The notes under the pieces were generated by a model, which ran no database searches, was not told where the DNA came from, and saw only the letters and a list, made by a program, of their open reading frames with translations. From Luteimonas endophytica (lineage in GTDB: Bacteria > Pseudomonadota > Gammaproteobacteria > Xanthomonadales > Xanthomonadaceae): a stretch of DNA of 64,000 nt. Made by a program: the position numbers and the translations under genes. The stretch lies in assembly GCF_029887875.1 (NCBI RefSeq), contig NZ_JARXRM010000035.1, positions 157,952 to 221,951 of the forward strand, read 5' to 3'. Of the stretch, positions 35,397 through 44,555 are shown in pieces (within the stretch, counting starts at the first letter, position 1; the number at the start of each line of letters is the position of its first letter).

Positions 35397-38375
35397 ATGG
35401 AGGCCGAAAGCGTTGGCGCGGTGGCCCGATCCGAGCGCGTCACCGCGCTCGCCGGCGGGTTGCTGGGCGTGGCGCTCGGCATCGCGCTGGCCTACGTGGT
35501 GCTGCAGGACCGCGAGCGGCGGCTGGATGCCGCCGAACGCCGGGCGGAGGCGGTGGCCTACGGTATCGAGCGCCTGCTCAGCTACGAAATGCGCAATCTC
35601 GAGCGCGCGATGCTGGGCATCGCCGGCGACGCGGACCAGCTGTTCGCCACGGTTCCCGGGCAGGCGCCCGGGTTGCTGTCCCGCGCCGTCGCCGGGGTTG
35701 TGGCGCGGCACGGGGAGCTGGACAGCATCGTGCTGGTGGATCCGCGCGGCCGTGCCCTGACCGACGGCCGCGGCGACCCGGATTTCGCCGCCTGGATCGG
35801 CCAGGCCCGGCGTGCCACTGGCAGCGCGTTGCGCTTCGGCCACATGGAGCGGGGGCCTCACGACGAGTGGCTGCTGCCGCTGGCGCTGCCGATGCGCGAC
35901 GATCGCTGGATCCTCGCGCGGCTGCGAAGCGCGGAACTGCAGCGGGCGGTGAGCGGCCTGGACAGCGGCGAGCGCGGCGTGGCGATGCTGCTCGACCACG
36001 ACGGCAGGATCCTCGCCCAGGATCTCGACCCCCAGCGCCATGTCGGCACCTACATGGCCGGCTACGCGAGCGCGGAGCTGCTGCGCTCCGGGGCGACCCT
36101 GCGCGGCGAAACCCGTCCCGACGGCGTCCCGCGCATCGTCGCGCGGCGCGCCTTCGACGGCTACCCGCTGGCGGTCGCCGTGGGCCTGGCCGAACGCGAG
36201 GTGCTGGCCGCCTGGCGGCCGTTCGCGGGGTGGGCGCTGGCCTCCTACGCAGGCTACTGGCTTGGCCTGCTGGTGCTGGTGGGCACCATGCGCCGCGCCG
36301 ACCGTACCCAGGCCACGCTGTTGCACGAACTGCGCGAAGGAACCGGCCGGCTGCGCCGGGCGCAGCGGCTGGGCGGTACCGGCAGCTGGGAGCTGGCGCG
36401 GGATTCGCGGACGCTGGTGTGGGAGGAACAGGTGGCCGAGATCGTCGGGCTCCCGGCCGATCGTCGCGAGATCGGCGTCGACGAATTCCTGGACATGGTC
36501 CACCCCGAGGACCGCGCCCGGGTGGCGGGCCTGTTCTCCGAGGCGCGGGAAGGCGGCGACCCGCTCGGTGCCGATTACCGCGTCCTGCGTCCGGACGGTT
36601 CGGTGCGCTGGATCGCGAGCCATGGCGCGGTGACCGCGGGCCCGGACGGCATCCCGCGGCTCACCGGCACGGTGGTCGACATCACCGGGCGCATGCAGGC
36701 GCAGCTGGCGCTGGCCGATGCGGAACGGCAGTTCCGGCTGATGTTCGAGCGCAATCCGCTGCCGTTCTGGGTGCTGGACGCGACCAGCAAGCGGTTCGTC
36801 GAGGTGAACGAGGCGGCGATCGCCCACTACGGTTACCCGCGGGGCCGGTTCCTGGAGATGTCGCTGGCCGACATCGAAGTCCCTGCGGAGGCCCCCACTG
36901 CGCCGGCGGTGGCGCTGTGCGATGCCTACGGCGATTCGCAGATCCGTACCCACCGCAAGCGCGACGGCACCAGGATCGAGGTGTGCACGCACAGCGCGGC
37001 GATCGAGTTCCAGGGGCGCGAGGCGCTGCTGGTGCTGGCCGAGGACGTCAGCCGGCGGATGGCCTGGGAGCGGACCCTGGCGTACCGCGCCACCCACGAC
37101 GACCACACCGGCCTGCTCACGCTCACCGCGCTGGCGGAACGGCTGGACCTGGAGCCGGGCGAGGGCTACGAGATCTTCAGTGTCCAGTTCCCCGGGCTGG
37201 ACCTGATCCGCGACACCCTCGGCCGCGAGGCCTCCGACGCGATCGTGCGCGCGGTCGCCGAGCGGCTGGACTGGCTGGCGCGCCGCTACGGCCTGGCCGC
37301 ACACCTGCCGCCGGGTACGTTCGTGCTGGCGGTCCGCGGCGAAGGCGGCCAGGAGCGCGCCCTGAACGAACTGTGCGCCTCGCTGGCCGAGCCGGTGCGT
37401 GGCGGGGCGACCGTCCATCATCTCGAAGCGCGGATCGGCGTGGCGCGCCATCCGGCCGACGGCGAGCGCGCCGACAAGGTGATCGGCAACGCGGCGCTGG
37501 CCGCGCACCTGGTGGAGCGGGGCGGCACCGAGGTCGCGCGCTACGTCCCGGCGATGTCGGAGGAGGTCGGCCAGCGCCTGGCGATGACCGCCCGGCTGCG
37601 GCGTGCGATCGAGCGGCACGAGTTTCGCCTGCATTTCCAGCCGATCCGCCAGCTCCGGGACAGCGCCGCGGTGGCGATCGAATGCCTGCTGCGCTGGCCG
37701 CAGCCCGACGGGGGCTTCGTGCCGCCGCTGTCGTTCATTCCCCTGTGCGAGCGTTCCGGCCTGATCGTCGAGCTCGGCCGCTGGGTCCTGCGCGAGGCCG
37801 CCGCCACCGCGGCGCGGCTGGCGGCCGAGGGCCGGGGCGACATCGCGGTGGCGGTGAACGTCTCGGCCGGCCAGTTCGACCGCCGCGACCTGGCCGGCGA
37901 GATCGAACGGCTGGCCGACGAATTCGCTCTACGGCGCGGGGCGCTGCACGTGGAACTGACCGAGAGCGTGCTGCTGGAGCGGCCGGAACAGGCCATGGAC
38001 ACGCTGCGCCGCCTGCAGCGCCAGGGGGTGCGGGTGGCCCTGGACGACTTCGGGACCGGCTATTCGAGCATGTCGTATCTCAACGACCTCCCCGTGGATA
38101 CGCTCAAGCTCGACCGGATGTTCGTGGCCAGGGTCGACGTCGACGCCCGCAGCGCGGCGATCTGCCGGGCGCTGATCGCGCTGGGCCACAGCGTGGGGCT
38201 CACCATCGTCGCCGAGGGCGTGGAGCACGAGGGCCAGCATCGCTGGCTGCGCGAGAACGGCTGCGATCAGGCGCAGGGGTTCCTGTTCGACCGGCCCCGG
38301 CCGTTCGAAGAGACGTTCGCGGCGCTGGGCGCGGGCCGCGGCCAGGGGCGGATCGGCGACGCGCAGGGGCGCTGA
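35397..38375 (+). CDS. PDC-PAS-PAS-GGDEF-EAL c-di-GMP protein with degenerate GGDEF
   Basis: This 992-residue protein has two transmembrane helices around a periplasmic PDC-type sensor (residues about 35-290). Two PAS domains (GTGSWELARDSRTLVWEEQVA and the RNPLPFWVLDATSKRFVEVN region) come next. The GGDEF-like region starts at THDDHTGLL but has PPGTFVLAV where GGDEF should be, so no cyclase activity is expected. In the EAL domain the motif is ECLLRW (Glu762), and the catalytic set NVSAGQF, ELTES, DDFGTGYSS (Asp883-Asp884), LKLDR and AEGVE is intact, so c-di-GMP hydrolysis is likely. The ATG at 35397 follows CAGGAGCAGG. Confidence 0.88.
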   Translation: MEAESVGAVARSERVTALAGGLLGVALGIALAYVVLQDRERRLDAAERRAEAVAYGIERLLSYEMRNLERAMLGIAGDADQLFATVPGQAPGLLSRAVAGVVARHGELDSIVLVDPRGRALTDGRGDPDFAAWIGQARRATGSALRFGHMERGPHDEWLLPLALPMRDDRWILARLRSAELQRAVSGLDSGERGVAMLLDHDGRILAQDLDPQRHVGTYMAGYASAELLRSGATLRGETRPDGVPRIVARRAFDGYPLAVAVGLAEREVLAAWRPFAGWALASYAGYWLGLLVLVGTMRRADRTQATLLHELREGTGRLRRAQRLGGTGSWELARDSRTLVWEEQVAEIVGLPADRREIGVDEFLDMVHPEDRARVAGLFSEAREGGDPLGADYRVLRPDGSVRWIASHGAVTAGPDGIPRLTGTVVDITGRMQAQLALADAERQFRLMFERNPLPFWVLDATSKRFVEVNEAAIAHYGYPRGRFLEMSLADIEVPAEAPTAPAVALCDAYGDSQIRTHRKRDGTRIEVCTHSAAIEFQGREALLVLAEDVSRRMAWERTLAYRATHDDHTGLLTLTALAERLDLEPGEGYEIFSVQFPGLDLIRDTLGREASDAIVRAVAERLDWLARRYGLAAHLPPGTFVLAVRGEGGQERALNELCASLAEPVRGGATVHHLEARIGVARHPADGERADKVIGNAALAAHLVERGGTEVARYVPAMSEEVGQRLAMTARLRRAIERHEFRLHFQPIRQLRDSAAVAIECLLRWPQPDGGFVPPLSFIPLCERSGLIVELGRWVLREAAATAARLAAEGRGDIAVAVNVSAGQFDRRDLAGEIERLADEFALRRGALHVELTESVLLERPEQAMDTLRRLQRQGVRVALDDFGTGYSSMSYLNDLPVDTLKLDRMFVARVDVDARSAAICRALIALGHSVGLTIVAEGVEHEGQHRWLRENGCDQAQGFLFDRPRPFEETFAALGAGRGQGRIGDAQGR

Positions 38376-38384
38376 GCCGGCGCC

Positions 38385-39458
38385 TCACATCATCGCCAGC
38401 TCGACGTTGCTGAGCGTGCGGTTGTACTGGTCGCGCAACCGCACCTTGCGCTCCAGATCGGCGACGATGTGGCTGCTGAAATCGACCCCGGTGAGTTCCT
38501 CGGCCATGTTGATGCCACCCGGCGTGTCGACGTTGATCTCCATCAGCTTGTCGGCGACGATGTCGAGTCCGGCCAGATACATGCCGTCGCGGATCAGCTT
38601 GGGGGCGACGATCTCCGCCAGGCGCAACGCGCTCTCGTCCGGGACCGCCATCTCGATCTTGCCGCCCGCCTTGATGTTGCTGCGGGCATCGCCGCTGTCG
38701 TTGTAGCGGCGGAAGCAGGCGTACTGGCCCTCGACCTGCAGCGGACGCCCGTTGAGGGTGAGCAGTCGCAGGTCGCCCTTGCTGGCCTCCGGCAGGTATT
38801 CCTGGACGATCGCGTAGCCGTCGCGGGTCACCGCGTCGATCATCTGGTTGAGGTTGGCGTCGCTCTCCGGGGTCACCACGAACACCCCCTGGCCCCCGGA
38901 GCCTTGCAGCGGCTTGATGACCCCGTGCCCGTCGTGCTCGGCGATGAAGGCCTTGATCTCGTCCGGGTCCCGGCTGATGCAGGTCACCGGCCGCACCTCC
39001 TCGGGGAAATGCTGGAAATAGGTCTTGTTCGACGCATCGGTCAGATGGGTCGGATCGTTGAGCACGATCACGTGCTTGAGCGCCGCCAGCTGCGCGAACA
39101 GCAGCCCGCTGTTCGGTGCCCAGGGGCGCTCGTTGATCTCCTCGGCGGGATCGCTGCGCAGCATCAGCACGTCCAGCTCGTCCACGCAGATCCGTTGAAC
39201 CTGGGCCTCTTCCCCCTGCAGGTCGGCCAGCAGCGCGTCGTCGTCCTGGTAGCTGTCGTGGCGGGGGACATGGGCGTGCGCGCGTACGGTGCCGTCCGAG
39301 TCGTAGATGAAGTCGGCCAGCCCGATCAGCGCCACCGAGTGGCCGCGGGCGACCGCGATCCGCGCCAGGCGGATGGTGGTGTAGTTGTTGCGTTCGGTGG
39401 CGATGTCGTTGATGACGAAGCCGAGCTTGATCGGCGGACCGCGGCGCGGGTCGCTCAT
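38385..39458 (-). CDS. ATP-grasp ligase, glutathione synthetase-like
   Basis: This 357-residue protein has the ATP-grasp fold: a pre-grasp domain (IKLGFVINDIATERNNYTTI), the nucleotide loop HGVIKPLQGSGGQGVFVV, and catalytic Mg-binding residues in EINVDTPGG. The nearest characterised relatives are glutathione synthetase GshB and peptide-tail ligases. The start overlaps the stop of the DUF1704 gene as ATGA. It is the last gene of a three-gene operon with an amidohydrolase and a metallopeptidase-like gene, which suggests that it attaches an amino acid or short peptide which the peptidase can remove. GSH synthesis is less likely in this context. Confidence 0.85.
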   Translation of the reverse strand: MSDPRRGPPIKLGFVINDIATERNNYTTIRLARIAVARGHSVALIGLADFIYDSDGTVRAHAHVPRHDSYQDDDALLADLQGEEAQVQRICVDELDVLMLRSDPAEEINERPWAPNSGLLFAQLAALKHVIVLNDPTHLTDASNKTYFQHFPEEVRPVTCISRDPDEIKAFIAEHDGHGVIKPLQGSGGQGVFVVTPESDANLNQMIDAVTRDGYAIVQEYLPEASKGDLRLLTLNGRPLQVEGQYACFRRYNDSGDARSNIKAGGKIEMAVPDESALRLAEIVAPKLIRDGMYLAGLDIVADKLMEINVDTPGGINMAEELTGVDFSSHIVADLERKVRLRDQYNRTLSNVELAMM

Positions 39459-40654
39459 GTGGCGGGTTCCTTGTGGCAGAGGGCGCCGACCGGAAGGGTG
39501 CGGCAGGCGGAGAGGCGCTCCGGGAAATCCGGCAGCGTGGTGTAGCGGGGCAAGAGGTCTGGCGGCGCCACCCAGCCTTCGTCGAGCAGTTGGTCGAGCA
39601 CCTTGCGGTGGGTGAGCGCGAACTTGCCGACGAACAGGGGCTCGAAGTCGCCGCCGGCGTGCAGGTACTCGACCAGCTCGCACAGGCCGCCGAGGTAGAC
39701 CGCGTCCTTGGTGAGCCCGCCGCCGCGCAGCGCCCGCACCGCCACGTCGAAGGCGTCGTCGGTGGGCAGGCCATGGGTTTCGTGCAGCACGTCGAAGATC
39801 GCCGGCACGCCCTGGCCGTTCACCGCCATCTCGGTGGCCAGCACCCGCGCGGCCAGCACCCGCAGGCGTTCGCCCGGAAGGTATCCGGCGAGGTATTCGG
39901 CGAGCACGCCCAGGCCCTCCTGCAGCGCGTCGTAGTGCGCCAGGCCGACCTCCAACTGGGTCAGGGCCTGGCGATGGCCGTTGTGCCGGGTGACCACGTG
40001 GGTGCCGATCTCGTGCTGCAGCAGGGGCTGCACCCGCGCCGCCGGCAGCCGCAGGTTGCCGTCGACATAGAAGGTGCCATGCGAGACCATCATCATCGAA
40101 TTGAGGTCGGTATCGACCACCACGTCGGCGTGGAAGTCGGGCGCGCGCTCGCGGTACCAGTCCATCTCGGCGTTGACCGCTTCGAGGATCTCGTCGATGC
40201 CGGTATCGGCCTCGAGGGGCGCCCCCGGCCCCACGTCCTGCAGGATCCCGCGCGCCAGTTCCGACAGTGCCGGATCGACGCCGCCGAACAGGTCGAGGCT
40301 GGCGTTGACGAAGCCGTCGGTGTCGCGGAGGCGGACCAGTTCGAGCATCCGGTCCAGTTCCCTCTGCTTCTCGGCGAGCAGCCCGGACAGCAGCGGCGAT
40401 TCGATCTCCTCGATCGGCAGCGCCAACAGCTCCTGCCGGGTCTGGTGCAGGTCGAGGTCCAGATCGATGTAGCTCAGCGGCGGGACCGCGGTGCGGCCGC
40501 TGGCCTCGAAGCTCTCCCAAAGGGCAGCGTTGCCGATCGGCGACAGCGCCAGCAGCCAGTCGATCTTCGCGTCGAGCCGGGCCAGCGCGTCGTCGACGCG
40601 CGCCGCCACCGGCGGCAGCTCGCGTACCGCGCCGCGCCCTGCGCTCAGCGACAT
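39455..40654 (-). CDS. DUF1704/QEGLA-motif metallopeptidase-like protein
   Basis: This 399-residue protein has the DUF1704 signature HEIGTH at residues 214-219 (HExxxH), followed by the second motif in LQEGLGVLAEY. The family is annotated as flavohemoglobin expression-modulating QEGLA proteins. Eukaryotic relatives (MATCAP) are metallopeptidases that remove C-terminal Tyr or Phe from tubulin. The Glu in the QEGL motif is the expected third metal ligand. The gene overlaps its upstream neighbour by 10 bases and its downstream neighbour by 4, so it is in a tight operon between an N-formylglutamate amidohydrolase-like gene and an ATP-grasp ligase. Confidence 0.85.
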   Translation of the reverse strand: MSLSAGRGAVRELPPVAARVDDALARLDAKIDWLLALSPIGNAALWESFEASGRTAVPPLSYIDLDLDLHQTRQELLALPIEEIESPLLSGLLAEKQRELDRMLELVRLRDTDGFVNASLDLFGGVDPALSELARGILQDVGPGAPLEADTGIDEILEAVNAEMDWYRERAPDFHADVVVDTDLNSMMMVSHGTFYVDGNLRLPAARVQPLLQHEIGTHVVTRHNGHRQALTQLEVGLAHYDALQEGLGVLAEYLAGYLPGERLRVLAARVLATEMAVNGQGVPAIFDVLHETHGLPTDDAFDVAVRALRGGGLTKDAVYLGGLCELVEYLHAGGDFEPLFVGKFALTHRKVLDQLLDEGWVAPPDLLPRYTTLPDFPERLSACRTLPVGALCHKEPAT

Positions 40655-41496
40655 GCGAGGAACTCCGGCCGCACCTCCGCCACCGCGCGGCGCCAGCCTG
40701 CGCGCAGATCGTCCAGCACGGACAGGTCGGCCTGGCCGGTCCACTCGTCCATGTAGATCTTCTTGAATTCCGGCGAGATCACACACAGCCGCTCGCCGAA
40801 GCGCGCATACAGCGATTCTGGGAAGTGCCCGCCGGTCGGGTAGCGCACGTTCTCCCGCACGTCGGGCGGCCGCCCGGCCACCGGCGAGGCCCGCAGCACG
40901 TCGCCCAGGCGCGCGAGCACGGCGCCCCAACGGGCATGGTCGGCTGTGGTCACCCCCAGTTCGATGTCGGGATTGCCCTCTTGCGGAGCGGGCGGCAAGT
41001 CGGCGCCGTCGCGGCGGTGGTTGTAGCTGTGGATGTCCAGCAGCAGCGCGCATCCCCAGCGCGCCAGCAGCTGCTCCACCAGCGCGTGCACCGTCGCGTA
41101 GAAGGCATCGTAGATCGCCAGCGACCGCTCCAGCTCCTCGCGCGGCAGCGGGCCGCGCCAGATCCGCAGGCCCCAGGTATCTTCCGGATCGGCGGACAGG
41201 GCCTTTTCGCGTGGACGGTTGAGGTCCACCTCGAAGCGCGATGTGCGCACGCACAGGCGGCTGTCGCCGACGTCCGTGAACAGGCCGGTGAGCGGATCCT
41301 CGTCGCGACGCAGCTGGGCGTCGTCGAAGGCGAGGTGCGGCCGCAGCGATTCGCGCATGGCGTGACCGTCGTGCAAGGCCACCGCCAGGATCGGGCCTTC
41401 GCCCAATACCAGGTCCCAATGCGGGCTGGGGTCGATCTCAGTCAGGCGGGGGGAGAGGGTGAAGTGGCCGCGGGCGGCGTCGTGTACGTCATCCAT
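40645..41496 (-). CDS. N-formylglutamate amidohydrolase-family protein
   Basis: This 283-residue protein belongs to the N-formylglutamate amidohydrolase (HutG-like) family. Metal-ligand regions are visible in ALHDGHAMRESLRPHLA near the N-terminus, then VDLNRPREKAL, LLLDIHSYNHR and PEFKKIYMDEWTG. The canonical role is hydrolysis of N-formylglutamate in histidine degradation, but no hut genes are nearby. In this three-gene operon it more likely cleaves an N-acyl or gamma-glutamyl type bond linked to the ATP-grasp and DUF1704 proteins. Confidence 0.85.
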   Translation of the reverse strand: MDDVHDAARGHFTLSPRLTEIDPSPHWDLVLGEGPILAVALHDGHAMRESLRPHLAFDDAQLRRDEDPLTGLFTDVGDSRLCVRTSRFEVDLNRPREKALSADPEDTWGLRIWRGPLPREELERSLAIYDAFYATVHALVEQLLARWGCALLLDIHSYNHRRDGADLPPAPQEGNPDIELGVTTADHARWGAVLARLGDVLRASPVAGRPPDVRENVRYPTGGHFPESLYARFGERLCVISPEFKKIYMDEWTGQADLSVLDDLRAGWRRAVAEVRPEFLACR

Positions 41497-41599
41497 GCGG
41501 GAATGCTCCCACCGCCCGCATGAGACGTTCGTGAGCGCGCGGCGGCGCGCTCAAGCCGCATTCGGCAAGGTGAGGGCCGGGTGAGGAGCCGGCGGGCGG

Positions 41600-42658
41600 T
41601 CAGCGGTCCTGGCGCAGCCGGTCCAGCTTCGCCTGGTACAGGGCGCGGCTGTCGTCGTCGCCCAGTTCGCGCGCGCGCGCCAGGGCGCGGCCGGCCCGCC
41701 GCCGCTCGCCCATCAGCAGCCAGGTCCGGGCCAGGGCGAAGTGGAAGCGGTGCTCGTCGCCATGCAGGCGGATCGCACGGCGGTAGTGCTCGACCGCACG
41801 TTCGTACTCGCCGCGCCCCTCGTACTGGGTGCCGAGCAGGAACTGGTGGAACGGGTCGGCCAGCTGGGCGCGCTCCAGCCGCCGCTGGAAGTGCATGGCG
41901 TTGGCCTCGTCGCCGGCGCGCCGGAACAGCCCGACGATGTTGAACAGGGCGGACGCGTGGGTGGGGTCGAGCGCCAGCGCCTCGCGGTAGGCCGCTTCGG
42001 CCCCGATGGCATCGTCGCTGCGCATGCGCAGCACGCCCAGGTTGTTCCAGCTGGTGGCGTAGCGTGGATCGAGCGCGATCGCCTCCTCCATGTGCCTCCT
42101 GGCGGCGACCGAGTCGCCGGCGGCCATGAGTTCGGCGCCGCGATTGTTGTAGAAGTGGGCGAGGGCGCGTTCGTCCGCGACCTGCTCGGGGCGGTGCCGC
42201 GCCATCACTTCGGCCCGGCTGACGTCGACGGTCTTGCGGCGCTGCCCGAAGCGCACGCCTACGTTGACGTGGCTGGAGTTGTAGACGATCCCGCCCTGCT
42301 GGTGCCAGGCCAGCACCTGGTCGATCTCCTGCACATAGGCGTCGAGGCCGACCTCGCGCGCCAGCCCCGTGAACAGCAGCGCGAACGACAGGCAGTTGAC
42401 CTGGCGGGTGCGCCAGGCATCGGCGACGGTATGGGTCGTGGAATTGCCGTATTCCAGCGCCAGGCCGTCCGCGGAGAACACGAACTCGACGAGCAGCTCG
42501 AGCCGCCGCGCACCAGGTGCCACCGAGCCCGGGACCCGCTGGTGCAGTTGCGCGCGCAGCTCCGGCGGGATCTCCAGCACCTGCGCATGGCTCGGCGGGG
42601 TGCTGTCGGGTAGAGGGATGGGCAGGGCGAGCAGCGCCGCCAGGGCCAGTTGCATCAT
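41600..42658 (-). CDS. Transglutaminase-like/TPR secreted protein
   Basis: This 352-residue protein has a signal-like start (LALAALLALPIPLP). Residues about 80-180 resemble a transglutaminase/cysteine-protease fold: the Cys in VNCLSFALLF, a downstream His in SSHVNVGV and an acidic TVDVS segment. Tetratricopeptide repeats fill residues 185-350 (AHFYNNRGAELMAAGDSVAA, ATSWNNLGVLRMRSDD, and others). TPR-transglutaminase proteins in gammaproteobacteria process or scaffold envelope partners. The cysteine catalytic role is inferred. Two adjacent ATG codons (42658, 42655) could serve as the start. Confidence 0.8.
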   Translation of the reverse strand: MMQLALAALLALPIPLPDSTPPSHAQVLEIPPELRAQLHQRVPGSVAPGARRLELLVEFVFSADGLALEYGNSTTHTVADAWRTRQVNCLSFALLFTGLAREVGLDAYVQEIDQVLAWHQQGGIVYNSSHVNVGVRFGQRRKTVDVSRAEVMARHRPEQVADERALAHFYNNRGAELMAAGDSVAARRHMEEAIALDPRYATSWNNLGVLRMRSDDAIGAEAAYREALALDPTHASALFNIVGLFRRAGDEANAMHFQRRLERAQLADPFHQFLLGTQYEGRGEYERAVEHYRRAIRLHGDEHRFHFALARTWLLMGERRRAGRALARARELGDDDSRALYQAKLDRLRQDR

Positions 42659-42875
42659 GGGACAACCTCCGTGCGGCGAGGACCGTCTCCTGGATCGAGC
42701 CTACTCCTTTTTCGGTGGGGCGGCGCGGGTTTCGCATCGCTCCCATGCGGTCCGTCGGCCCCGCGCCGCCGCGCGTCGGCGCCGGCGCCGAAAGCGCAGA
42801 GACTGCATACCATGACGATGGCCCGCGGCTGCGCTACGCTTGCCCGCCCTTGCAGGCAGGCGAAACGAGCAGGAC

Positions 42876-43685
42876 ATGGCGGACGGAACGGGTGGAGGCT
42901 GGCGCGCATGGCTGCGCGCGCTGTTGCCGCGACTCGGCCCCGCTGCCCGCGACGCGGCGGGCAAGCGCCTGCGCAAACCCTTCGTGCGCCGCTACGGCCG
43001 CTACACCTCGCTGCAGTTCACGCGCCGGCAGACCCAGAGCCGGATGCTGACCGACGCACCCGACGTGCTGTTGATCGACTACACCCGCACCATGCTCGGA
43101 GCGTTGCTGCTCCAGCCGCGGCCGGACACGATCGGCATGATCGGGCTGGGCGGTGGATCGCAGGCCAAGTTCTGCTATCGCCACCTGGCCCAGGCGCGGA
43201 TCGAGGTGGTGGAGAACAATCCCCACGTGATCCGGCTGCGCGATCGCTTCGGCATTCCCGCGGACGACGCGCGGCTGCAGGTGTTCCTGGACGACGGCGC
43301 GCGGTTCCTGCAAGGCCGGCGCGGGCGCTACGGGCTGCTGCTGGTCGACGGCTACGACGAGACCGGCATTCCCCCGCCGCTGTCCACCCAGCGGTTCTAC
43401 GACGACTGCCGCGGCGCGCTCGCCGACGGGGGGGTGGCCGCGTTCAACCTGTTCTGCGCCGATGCGGAGGCGCACCTGGCACGCCTGCGCCGCAGTTTCG
43501 GCGCAGGACGCGTACTGGTCGTCGGGGAGGCCAACATGAGCAACCGCGTGGCCCTGGCCTGGACCGCGGCGGCGCCAGCGACGCGCGCGCCCGACCCGCA
43601 GCGCGCCCTCGAGGCGCTGCCGGCCGCGGCGCGCGCGGAGCTGGCACCGGTGTTCGCCCGGGTCGCCCGGGCGCTCGGAGCCTGA
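42876..43685 (+). CDS. Spermidine synthase-like protein
   Basis: This 269-residue protein has a Rossmann SAM-binding motif (GMIGLGGGSQAKF), an acidic strand end (IEVVENNPHVIRL) and VFLDDGARFL, arranged as in polyamine aminopropyltransferases. The catalytic region reads LLLVDGYDETGIPP rather than the usual DSTDP-like stretch, so the true substrate is uncertain. Many bacteria carry such fused or stand-alone spermidine synthase-like proteins with unknown roles. ATG 42876, after GAGCAGGAC, is preferred over an upstream start. The gene ends six bases before the convergent lipase stop. Confidence 0.8.
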   Translation: MADGTGGGWRAWLRALLPRLGPAARDAAGKRLRKPFVRRYGRYTSLQFTRRQTQSRMLTDAPDVLLIDYTRTMLGALLLQPRPDTIGMIGLGGGSQAKFCYRHLAQARIEVVENNPHVIRLRDRFGIPADDARLQVFLDDGARFLQGRRGRYGLLLVDGYDETGIPPPLSTQRFYDDCRGALADGGVAAFNLFCADAEAHLARLRRSFGAGRVLVVGEANMSNRVALAWTAAAPATRAPDPQRALEALPAAARAELAPVFARVARALGA

Positions 43686-43691
43686 GCGCCG

Positions 43692-44393
43692 CTACTGGAT
43701 CAGGTTCGCCTGCCGGGACGCGGTCTGGCCGAGCAGGCCGAAGTGGCCGTAGGCGTAGCTGTAGCTGGCGTCCTCGTTCCAGATCGATGAGGAATGGATC
43801 CCGCCGACGGTACACGCGCCGCCGTAGCAGACCACCTGGTCGTACCAGGACTTGATCGAATACACGCGGCTGCCGAAGCGCGACCCGTACAGCCCGTCGA
43901 GGAACGGGCTCGACACCGACAGTCCCCACCGGCCGCAGGTACTGGTCGCGACCGCCCAGGGCCAGGTACCGCAGGACCACAGCCCGCGGAACGCGCCGGC
44001 GATGCCCACGAACGCGTCGACGTCACCGGCCAGGCCGTTGTCGGCGATCTGGCGGGCGGCGAGCGTCGCCCCCATCGAATGCCCGATCACGTCGATGCGC
44101 CCGCTGCAGGAACCGGCGATCGCCTCGACCATGGCGTCCAGCACCGGCGTTTCCTCGCTGCCGTCGTGATCGTTGCAGGCCGCGCAACTGGCGCTGCCCC
44201 AGGCCGGGGCGAAGATCTCGCCTGCGGAATAGCCGCGCGCCAGCAGTTCCTGGCGGGTGGCGTCGAACTGCGAAGGCGTGCCGGTGTTGCCGTGGACCAA
44301 GACCACCGGGTCGCGGCACGCGGACCAGGCCGCCGGCGCGAACGCCAACGGCAGCAGTGCGGCCAGGCAGCACCTGGCTGGATTCATGGACAT
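43692..44393 (-). CDS. Secreted class-2 lipase (triacylglycerol lipase family)
   Basis: This 233-residue protein has a signal peptide (CCLAALLPLAFAPAAWSA). It has the oxyanion motif VVLVHGNTGTP and the nucleophile elbow GHSMG with Ser106, typical of the Lipase_2/EstA group. The acid and His positions are less certain, with candidates in NDHDGSEE and YGHFG. Eight cysteines in the mature part indicate disulfide stabilisation. It stands between a spermidine synthase-like gene and a divergent T6SS-linked gene. It is a predicted secreted esterase, not proven to be a T6SS effector. Confidence 0.85.
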   Translation of the reverse strand: MSMNPARCCLAALLPLAFAPAAWSACRDPVVLVHGNTGTPSQFDATRQELLARGYSAGEIFAPAWGSASCAACNDHDGSEETPVLDAMVEAIAGSCSGRIDVIGHSMGATLAARQIADNGLAGDVDAFVGIAGAFRGLWSCGTWPWAVATSTCGRWGLSVSSPFLDGLYGSRFGSRVYSIKSWYDQVVCYGGACTVGGIHSSSIWNEDASYSYAYGHFGLLGQTASRQANLIQ

Positions 44394-44555
44394 GGTTCCC
44401 TCCCGTTGCCGAAGCGCCGGCCGGCGGGTTTGCCGGAAACCGGCATGGCGGCTCCACCCTGGGCCGCGGTGCGGGGAAGTGGAACTGTACGAAGGGGCAC
44501 CCCGGCACACGCCACCCGCCCGGATCCGGACCGCTGGCGCGGTGCGGCGTTGTCG

